NCBI RefSeq assembly: GCF_001280845.1 | Contig: NZ_LGHP01000001.1 | Location: forward strand, 3,498,418-3,562,417 | From: Bacillus sp. FJAT-28004 | GTDB taxonomy: Bacteria > Bacillota > Bacilli > Paenibacillales > Paenibacillaceae | Direction: 5' to 3' | DNA length: 64,000 bases | Shown here: positions 58,599 to 64,000 of the stretch, one piece after another | Layout: every line of letters starts with the position of its first letter | How positions within the stretch are numbered: position 1 is the first letter of the stretch | Made by a program: the position numbers and the translations under genes | Notes under the pieces: model-generated | What the model saw: the letters and a program-made list of their open reading frames with translations, nothing else | Told to the model about the DNA's origin: nothing | Database searches by the model: none

Positions 58599-59966
58599 AT
58601 GTTTAAATTTGCTGCTTTGCGCAACATTTTGCGTTTTCGGCCAAGTCCTCCGCAAGTGATGACCTTCGGCTTTATATTTCTTATATTGATCGGTGCCCAG
58701 CTCCTATCACAGCCTATATCTTATACGAATGACGTTTCGCTTTCTTATTTGGATGCTTTGTTTATGTCGACCAGCGCTACTTGCGTTACAGGGCTTACAG
58801 TACTAAACACAGGCACTCATTTCTCCACATTCGGTCAGGTTGTCATCATCGTATTAGCTCAAATCGGGGGATTAGGCTTTATGACGATGGCAACCTTATT
58901 TGCTTTACTGTTTCGCAAGCGGATTTCGTTTCGCGAACGTCTTGTGCTGCAAGAATCGATGAACTACGGCTCCACAGAAGGCATCGTGCGCATGATTCGT
59001 AAAGTTTTACTTTATGCCCTTGTCATCGAGTTAACTGGCGCCGTATTGCTTAGCGGCTATTTTATGCTGGAAATGCCGATCGGTAAGTCAATTTATTTTG
59101 GCATTTTCCATAGTATTTCTTTTTTTAACAATGCAGGCTTTGATTTGTTCTCGCAGTTTCCCGAACGAGCAAGCAGTCTGATCCATTACGTGGAGGACCC
59201 GTTCGTAAATATCGTATCCATGCTGCTGATTTTCTTTGGCGGAATTGGGTTTATCGTCATATCAGAGCTCGTAACCTATCCAAAAAACAGAAAGCTCAGC
59301 TTACATAGTAAAGTCGTCTTGTCCGTAACCGGTATTCTTACCGCAGTGGGCGCGATCGTTATTTTTGCACTTGAGTTTTCTAATACCAACACGCTTCAGC
59401 CTTTGACGGTTATCGGAAAGACTCTCGGCGCTTTATTTCAATCCGTTACAGCTCGTTCAGCTGGTCTGAGTACGATTGATCCTAGCCAACTGCGAGAGGT
59501 TACACAGTTTTTCATCGTCCTGCTCATGTTTATCGGTGCGGGTCCCGGCTCAACGGGCGGTGGTATTCGAGTAACGACCTTTGCCATTCTCATTGGCGCA
59601 ATCGTTGCGATGATGAGGGGAAGAGAAGATGTCGTCTTGTTCCGTTATCGCATTTCCAAAACTCAAATTCATCAGGCTATTATGTTCACAATGATTGCTT
59701 TCTCGATCATTTGCGGGGCGACCATGATTCTCTCCATAACGGAGACAGGATCCTTTCTGGCTATATTGTTTGAAGCTACCTCTGCCTACTGTACGGTTGG
59801 CATGTCAGCGGGACTAACGAGCCACTTAAGTGATATTGGTAAAATAATTATTATTCTGCTTATGTTTGTCGGACGGTTAGGACCTGTCACGTTGGCTTTT
59901 GCGCTTAACACACGTTCCAAAAAGGAGCTTTACCGCTTCCCTGAAGGCAAAATCACGATTGGTTAG
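58599..59966 (+). CDS. ktrB: Potassium uptake protein, TrkH/KtrB family
   Basis: Ion-conducting subunit of a Ktr-type K+ (or Na+) uptake system. The 455-residue protein has four M1-P-M2 repeats with selectivity-filter segments such as STSATCVTGLTVLNTGTHFSTFGQ, SFFNNAGFDLFSQF, SVTARSAGLSTIDPSQL and AYCTVGMSAGLT, each with the key Gly. M3 contains the gating region GAGPGSTGGGIRVTTFA. No ktrA (RCK) gene is adjacent, so the regulatory subunit must be elsewhere, as in the ktrD arrangement. AGGTGG precedes ATG 58599. Confidence 0.9.
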   Translation: MFKFAALRNILRFRPSPPQVMTFGFIFLILIGAQLLSQPISYTNDVSLSYLDALFMSTSATCVTGLTVLNTGTHFSTFGQVVIIVLAQIGGLGFMTMATLFALLFRKRISFRERLVLQESMNYGSTEGIVRMIRKVLLYALVIELTGAVLLSGYFMLEMPIGKSIYFGIFHSISFFNNAGFDLFSQFPERASSLIHYVEDPFVNIVSMLLIFFGGIGFIVISELVTYPKNRKLSLHSKVVLSVTGILTAVGAIVIFALEFSNTNTLQPLTVIGKTLGALFQSVTARSAGLSTIDPSQLREVTQFFIVLLMFIGAGPGSTGGGIRVTTFAILIGAIVAMMRGREDVVLFRYRISKTQIHQAIMFTMIAFSIICGATMILSITETGSFLAILFEATSAYCTVGMSAGLTSHLSDIGKIIIILLMFVGRLGPVTLAFALNTRSKKELYRFPEGKITIG

Positions 59967-60049
59967 GTTCAGATTTGCATCAATAATCTAGTGAATGATA
60001 CGATAGTTGCAGGCTAGTCGTTAAGGCTACTAAAGGAGTTTACGTCATT

Positions 60050-60757
60050 ATGATATTAAATTCGCATACCGATTCTATACATGCTTCTCATGAGGAATGG
60101 CGCAATAACAGAAAACGAGTGCTAATCGTAACAGCTGTTGATGCCGAGCGCGAAGCGGTTGTTCGTGGGTTACAAGGACTACAAGGTGTTGACGTCATTA
60201 CGGCTGGAGTCGGTGCAGCAGCAGCGGCAGCTAGCACAGCTACCTTCTTAACTGCAGCAACTGACGATTACGATCTAGTCATAAGCGCTGGCATTGGCGG
60301 CGGTTTTGCTCCAAAAGCAGAGATTGGCTCATTGGTCGTTGCCGATCTGATTGTTGCTGCTGACTTGGGCGCCGAGACGCAGGATGGCTTCCTTAGTTTG
60401 GACGAGCTGGGGTTCGGTTCAGCACGTATTCCCGTAAGCGCCACTTGGAATGATCGTTTGTATAATGCAATTCAATCGGATGGTTTATCGGTTTGCAGCG
60501 GCGCTATTCTTACCGTAACAACAGCAACAGGTACTGCAGAGACCACTGCTGCGCTAATCAAACGTATTAGCGGTGCGGCTGCCGAAGGGATGGAGGGGCA
60601 TGGCGTTGCTGTAGCAGCCTCTGGACTTGGCATTCCAGTTACTGAAATTCGCGCGATCTCCAATGCGGTTGGACCACGGGATCGCTCGGCTTGGCGCATT
60701 GGAGAAGCATTAGCCTCATTAGAAGCAGCTAGTAAAGCCATACGGGAGGTTTTTTAG
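60050..60757 (+). CDS. mqnB: Futalosine hydrolase
   Basis: Splits futalosine to dehypoxanthine futalosine and hypoxanthine in the alternative menaquinone pathway. The 235-residue nucleosidase-fold protein has VLIVTAVDAEREAVVRGL, VDVITAGVGAAAAAASTA, LVISAGIGGGFAPKAEIGSLVVAD and the late AAEGMEGHGVAVAASGLGIPVTEIRAISNAVGPRDR, with the Glu/Met pocket of the family. The start at ATG 60050 gives a 20-residue leader; GGAG lies about 11 nt upstream. It is followed after 1 nt by mqnD, which fixes the pathway. Confidence 0.9.
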   Translation: MILNSHTDSIHASHEEWRNNRKRVLIVTAVDAEREAVVRGLQGLQGVDVITAGVGAAAAAASTATFLTAATDDYDLVISAGIGGGFAPKAEIGSLVVADLIVAADLGAETQDGFLSLDELGFGSARIPVSATWNDRLYNAIQSDGLSVCSGAILTVTTATGTAETTAALIKRISGAAAEGMEGHGVAVAASGLGIPVTEIRAISNAVGPRDRSAWRIGEALASLEAASKAIREVF

Positions 60758-60758
60758 A

Positions 60759-61589
60759 ATGAATATTGCTTATTCACCATGTCCAAATGATACTTTCGTT
60801 TTCCACGCTTGGACGCACGGACTTATTCCCGGCGCTCCTGAACTGGATGTTACCTATGCCGACATCGATATTACGAATAATTGGGCTGCTAAATCCAAAG
60901 GCCCCGAAGTCATGAAAATTTCTTATGCGGCATTGCCTTGGGTGTTGGAAGATTATAAGCTATTGCCTTGCGGAGGCGCGCTGGGCAGAGGCTGCGGACC
61001 GCTCGTATTAACCGCAGGAGAAATAAAAAGCGCTGCTGATCTCGCAGGTAAGCGAGTCGCTGTTCCCAGTGAGCGCTCGACCGCTTACCTGTTGTTCAGA
61101 TTATGGGCTGCTCAGCATATTCCGAACGGGGATCTCGAAATTGTAGTCATGCCCTTCCACGAAATTATGCCTGCTGTTCGCGATGGCCAAATGGACGCAG
61201 GACTTGTTATCCATGAAGCACGCTTCACTTATCCCACGTATGGACTCAGCATGCTGACTGATCTGGGCAGCTGGTGGGAGTCCGACACAGGTTTCCCTAT
61301 TCCGCTTGGAGCAATCATCGCTAAGCGTTCACTAGACACGGATGCCATTACTGAATGGGTTCGCGCATCGGTTGAATATGCATGGGCTAATCCTGAGGTT
61401 TCTCGCTCCTATATTATGATGCATGCACAGGAACTCTCACCGGACGTCGCTCAAGCACATATCGATCTTTACGTAAATAACTTTACTGCGAACCTAGGAG
61501 ATGACGGATATGCCGCGGTAACAGCGCTGCTTGGACGCGCTGCTGAGGAAGGACTTGTGCCTAGCTTCGACCTATCGCTGCTGCGCTAA
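60759..61589 (+). CDS. mqnD: 1,4-Dihydroxy-6-naphthoate synthase
   Basis: Converts cyclic dehypoxanthine futalosine to 1,4-dihydroxy-6-naphthoate in the futalosine route to menaquinone. The 276-residue periplasmic-binding-fold enzyme begins MNIAYSPCPNDTFVFHAWTHG, a strong MqnD signature, and contains VMKISYAALPWVLEDYKLLPCGGALGRGCGPLV and LVIHEARFTYPTYGLSMLTDLG with the catalytic His. GGGAGG is 9 nt upstream. mqnA and mqnC are not in this window. A hairpin terminator lies about 110 nt downstream. Confidence 0.93.
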   Translation: MNIAYSPCPNDTFVFHAWTHGLIPGAPELDVTYADIDITNNWAAKSKGPEVMKISYAALPWVLEDYKLLPCGGALGRGCGPLVLTAGEIKSAADLAGKRVAVPSERSTAYLLFRLWAAQHIPNGDLEIVVMPFHEIMPAVRDGQMDAGLVIHEARFTYPTYGLSMLTDLGSWWESDTGFPIPLGAIIAKRSLDTDAITEWVRASVEYAWANPEVSRSYIMMHAQELSPDVAQAHIDLYVNNFTANLGDDGYAAVTALLGRAAEEGLVPSFDLSLLR

Positions 61590-61614
61590 ACGACCCATTT
61601 AGCTCAACTTATGC

Positions 61615-61805
61615 GCTACATTGCACTTTCTGCAATGCAACACCCCAACAAACAACCGCTAATGTGCTACGTTGCACTTTGTGCAATAGAATCGCCAAAA
61701 ATGCCGCCAATTCCGATGAATTGGCGGCATTCTGTTGTATTTTATGCAATGTAGCTCTTACGAGTGGCCATTTAGCTGCATTCTATTGCACTTTCTGCAG
61801 TAGAA
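61615..61805. repeat. Cluster of four TGCA-core palindromic repeats (cluster 3)
   Basis: Copies at 61615-61641, 61666-61692, 61730-61755 and 61781-61805. The last is TTCTATTGCA, ctttc, TGCAGTAGAA. In two copies the outer arm is GCTAC instead of TTCTA, so a second arm type exists within the family. A regular terminator (61700-61731) sits between the second and third copies. Confidence 0.78.
61700..61731 (+). terminator. Terminator of the mqnB-mqnD operon
   Basis: AATGCCGCCAATT (61700-61712) and AATTGGCGGCATT (61719-61731) form a perfect 13-bp stem with a 6-nt loop, followed by a T-rich stretch. Confidence 0.85.
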
Positions 61806-62090
61806 AGTCCACTCCCGTCCCATCTAGCTAGCTCATATGCGTGCTGCTCTGCTTCGACAAACGCTTAAACTCAGACTCACCTTATTTGCTGGCATTACGC
61901 TCTACTACTACTGTTACCAGATCAAATGAGTCCACAGGTACGCTGTCATCCACTTAAACAAATCAATAGCGCGCGCTCATCTTATTTGCTAGAATCCCGC
62001 TCCACAACAGCAATCGGACCAAAAGATATTAGAAGTCTGATCTTTTTTGAAAAAGGTCTGCTTGGGATGGGGGAGCCCCCCGCATTGCAC

Positions 62091-62523
62091 GCAGCAGCTT
62101 TATCTAAGCGCATAAATGCACCTATTCCGCCAATTACTTTTCAATTCTGCTCAACTAGATGCACTTGTGCACCTAGTTGCGCTATTTCCATCTGATTTGT
62201 TAAAAACAGGTGCACTTCTGCGCTTATTCACACTCCACTCACGGTTCACACACACTACACACGGTACACTCTCGCTTCACGCACGCTCCCGCGCATACAG
62301 CCGCCACTCCCTAAAAAAAGCCGTGAATACAAAGCCTGGCTAGCCAAGCTAGCTAAGTGAGCACCCCGCTTAGCCGCAGCAGCTTCATCTAAGCGCATAA
62401 ATGCACCTATTCCGCCAACTACTTTTCAAATCTGCTCAACTAGATGCACTTATGCACCTAGTTGCGCCATTTCCATCTGATTTGTTAAAAACAGGTGCAC
62501 TTCTGCGCTTATTCACACTCCAC
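62091..62523. repeat. Direct duplication of a ~148-bp hairpin-rich block
   Basis: 62091-62238 and 62376-62523 are near-identical over 148 bp at a 285-bp offset, and weaker similarity continues to about 62325 and 62620 (cagccgccactccc in both). Each copy holds three TGCA-core palindromes: around 62105-62126, CTAGATGCAC-tt-GTGCACCTAG at 62155-62176, and around 62203-62227. Earlier in the same gap, 61876-61908 and 61976-62008 are a diverged 33-bp direct repeat. No ORF here has a ribosome binding site. The 61590-62676 gap is thus built of repeats. Confidence 0.8.
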
Positions 62524-62676
62524 GCGCGGTGCACGCACAATCCACACTCACACTCCTTGCACACTTTACAAGCGCACACCCTACGCACTCAGCCGCCACT
62601 CCCTACAAAAAAAGGGTTAAACGCCGAGCGTATCAACTCATAACTGACAATACGAATACCTTTTATCAATTCAAGG

Positions 62677-63021
62677 CTAATAGGTGTCCTCAGAGGTGGC
62701 GTCATCTGCTTCGACAAAGCGCTTAAGCGCGAACAGTTTATTTTCCCAATAACGCTCGTAATAGGCCAGCCACCGTTTCAGCTCAAGGAGCGGCTCCGGG
62801 TCGAGCCGATACCGCGTTTCCCGCCCAACCTTCCGGTCCTTCACGAGTCCAGCATCCGCCAAAACACGCAAATGCTTGGATACTGCTGTACGACTCATCG
62901 TAAAATGACCGCTTATAACGGTGACCGGCAGCTCCTCGTCTCCAAGCAAATGCAGCAGTTTGCGACGCGTTGGATCAGCAATTGCTTGAAAAACATCATG
63001 CTTTGGTGCGGGCTCAGCCAT
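62677..63021 (-). CDS. ArsR/SdpR-type transcriptional repressor
   Basis: The 114-residue winged-helix protein starts MAEPAPKHDVFQAIADPTRRKLLHLLGDEE and has the recognition region VTVISGHFTMSRTAVSKHLRVLADAGLVKDRKVGRETRYRLDPEPL, typical of the SdpR-like ArsR group lacking metal-binding Cys. It is the second gene of an operon with an AHSA1-domain protein, 1 nt apart, a pair widespread in Bacillota. It probably represses its own operon through the palindrome at 63494-63521. The ligand is unknown. Confidence 0.9.
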   Translation of the reverse strand: MAEPAPKHDVFQAIADPTRRKLLHLLGDEELPVTVISGHFTMSRTAVSKHLRVLADAGLVKDRKVGRETRYRLDPEPLLELKRWLAYYERYWENKLFALKRFVEADDATSEDTY

Positions 63022-63022
63022 C

Positions 63023-63451
63023 TTAGGCCTCTACATACTTGCTTAGATTTTGAACAAGACCGATCCAGCCACCAGACATTCTACCATGAACCTCCTCATG
63101 CGACTGTCCGAATTCCGTAACCTTATTCACATCCCAGCCGGAGTGAATAAGTGTACACTCCGTTTTGCCTTGCAAATCAGTCAATTCGAAGGTCAACGAC
63201 CAATCCTTGCCCCATTCAAAAGTAAGGCATGTCGGCGGTTCAAGTACGGTTACTTTACAAGGAGAATTGCCGAAAGGTCCTGCTTCCAAATGAAACTCAT
63301 AGCCCAACTCAGCTCGAAAATTATTCGGCATAAACCAGGCTGCGATGCCCTCAGATGTTGCGACTGCATCCCATACTTTCTGAATCGGCGCGTTAAGAAC
63401 CAGCGTTTGTCTAATATCAGGCAGCGTGCCCTGCTTATTGTTGTTTTCCAT
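63023..63451 (-). CDS. AHSA1/SRPBCC domain protein
   Basis: The 142-residue START-like protein has IRQTLVLNAPIQKVWDAVATSEGIAAWFMPNNFRAELGYEFHLEAGPFG at the N-terminus and LTFEWGKDWSLTFELTDLQGKTECTLIHSGWD, followed by a C-terminal helix GRMSGGWIGLVQNLSKYVE. Members bind small hydrophobic ligands in a cavity; here the partner repressor may respond to the same compound. ATG 63451 has GGAGG 7 nt upstream; the frame upstream to 63571 crosses the promoter and is not coding. Confidence 0.9.
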   Translation of the reverse strand: MENNNKQGTLPDIRQTLVLNAPIQKVWDAVATSEGIAAWFMPNNFRAELGYEFHLEAGPFGNSPCKVTVLEPPTCLTFEWGKDWSLTFELTDLQGKTECTLIHSGWDVNKVTEFGQSHEEVHGRMSGGWIGLVQNLSKYVEA

Positions 63452-63493
63452 TATATGACCTCCATAAGGTGTATTTTTGCATATTATTTTCGA

Positions 63494-63553
63494 CATTACG
63501 AAACCATTTGGTTTCGTAATGAGATTATATGACACCTTTTGGTTTCGTGTCAA
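63494..63553 (-). promoter_or_regulatory. Promoter and operator of the AHSA1-arsR operon
   Basis: On the minus strand TTGACA (complement of 63548-63553) and TATAAT (complement of 63524-63529), 18 nt apart, form a near-consensus sigma-A promoter. A palindrome CATTACGAAACC-attt-GGTTTCGTAATG (63494-63521) covers the expected start site, and a third half-site ACGAAACCA lies in the spacer. This is a textbook layout for repression by the ArsR-type product. The -35 box overlaps the stop codon of the upstream amidohydrolase gene. Confidence 0.85.
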
Positions 63554-64000
63554 ATAAGTAAACCGAAACAATCGCTAGTATATCCATTTGCCGATCCCTT
63601 AAGCCTCTGCTCCGCCCATTTGCCGCCAACCAGCTTCCCATTAGAGAAAGTCGCGGTACGAGCCGGAGCATATGCAAGCGCATGTTTCGCATTCAAAGCA
63701 GCCACTAGCATAAAGCTAGCAGGGTCGCCCTCCTTCGGTTCTAGCGTCCCAGCGGAAATAAGCGGATAGGTTTGCAGCAGCTCATCATCAAGTATCCAGC
63801 CGAATTTTTCTGCCAGCTTGGCGCCTCTTGCAAGCAAATCACCGTTACCGAAAGGACTCCAAGCATCAAGAATATTGTCAGAACCGACATGAACGCGGAC
63901 GCCTTCCACAACCAGCTGATCAACGCGCGGCATTGGTCTATCGAGCGGAACACTCGTAATGATCGCCACGTCATTTGACCTCAACTGCTGGGCAAGCTCT
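63550..64000 (-). CDS. Amidohydrolase, cytosine-deaminase-like, C-terminal part (5' end outside window)
   Basis: The frame is open to the right edge and ends at TGA 63552-63550. The visible 149 residues include IITSVPLDRPMPRVDQLVVEGVRVHVGSDNILDAWSPFGNGDLLARGAKLAEKFGW, in which GSDN carries the metal-binding Asp of the CodA/atrazine-hydrolase type, and DDELLQTYPLISAGTL to FMLVAALNAKHALAY. This fits the C-terminal third of a cytosine deaminase or related amidohydrolase. The N-terminal metal-binding HxH is beyond the window, so the exact substrate is open. Confidence 0.82.
   Translation of the reverse strand, partial: ELAQQLRSNDVAIITSVPLDRPMPRVDQLVVEGVRVHVGSDNILDAWSPFGNGDLLARGAKLAEKFGWILDDELLQTYPLISAGTLEPKEGDPASFMLVAALNAKHALAYAPARTATFSNGKLVGGKWAEQRLKGSANGYTSDCFGLLI

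Noticed and set aside
62116..62643. Two similar ORFs starting MHLFRQLLF
   Set aside because: They arise from the duplicated 148-bp block, lack ribosome binding sites, diverge by amino-acid-changing substitutions and overlap hairpins.

Overview
The window looks like chromosomal DNA of a spore-forming Bacillota of the Paenibacillaceae (Paenibacillus or a close relative). This is inferred from strong AGGAGG ribosome binding sites with frequent GTG/TTG starts, very many sugar ABC transporters paired with YesM/YesN-type or membrane AraC regulators, a serS T-box, small Bacillus-type genes such as ydjO, and the lineage-like intergenic repeats. No rRNA, tRNA, CRISPR array, prophage or intact insertion sequence was seen.

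Layout. 1-11533 is an alpha-mannoside locus: GH38 and GH125 mannosidases, an ABC transporter (two permeases and a binding lipoprotein) and a divergent YesM/YesN two-component system, with the first 43 codons of another sugar permease at the left edge. 11534-14459 holds small genes (ydjO, a CxxC microprotein, a DUF4023-like microprotein). 14460-20822 is a pirin / FAH-hydrolase / amidase / gamma-glutamyltransferase run, divergent from an Lrp-type regulator and a split CHR (chromate family) transporter; its core resembles B. subtilis ywrD-ywrC-ywrB-ywrA. 20873-27510 has VanW, a TIM-barrel isomerase, a lipoprotein-type YidC and an amino-acid ABC transporter whose binding protein and permease are fused. 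28088-37452 is a pectin/rhamnogalacturonan locus (GH105 hydrolase, LplB/LplC-type permeases, two paralogous binding lipoproteins, a membrane AraC regulator), like B. subtilis yteR-ytcP-yteP-ytcQ-ytdP. 37519-49999 is mixed: DinB, DUF1284, an APH-like kinase, serS with T-box, many small secreted proteins, a frameshifted gene, a murF remnant, a Tet(M)-like ribosomal protection GTPase and YceI. 50163-64000 has a MATE pump, a glutamate-rich microprotein, membrane proteins, a sensor kinase, a diguanylate cyclase, a KtrB/TrkH channel, two futalosine-pathway menaquinone genes (mqnB, mqnD), an AHSA1/ArsR operon with a clear operator, and the 3' part of an amidohydrolase.

The least explained signals are repeats. 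Two unlinked loci (14341-14459 on the minus strand and 53763-53890 on the plus strand) each carry three tandem ~37-40-nt hairpin units that end exactly in the AGGAGG of a short gene of unknown function, in the same orientation relative to the gene. A second family of ~25-bp palindromes with a TGCA-n5-TGCA core occurs in three intergenic clusters (13700-13888, 27671-27858, 61615-61805) and, in degenerate form, inside a duplicated ~148-bp block at 62091-62523.

Start codons were moved from the longest open frame wherever a ribosome binding site or a family-typical N-terminus supported it. Functions are from family recognition by eye; no database search was possible.
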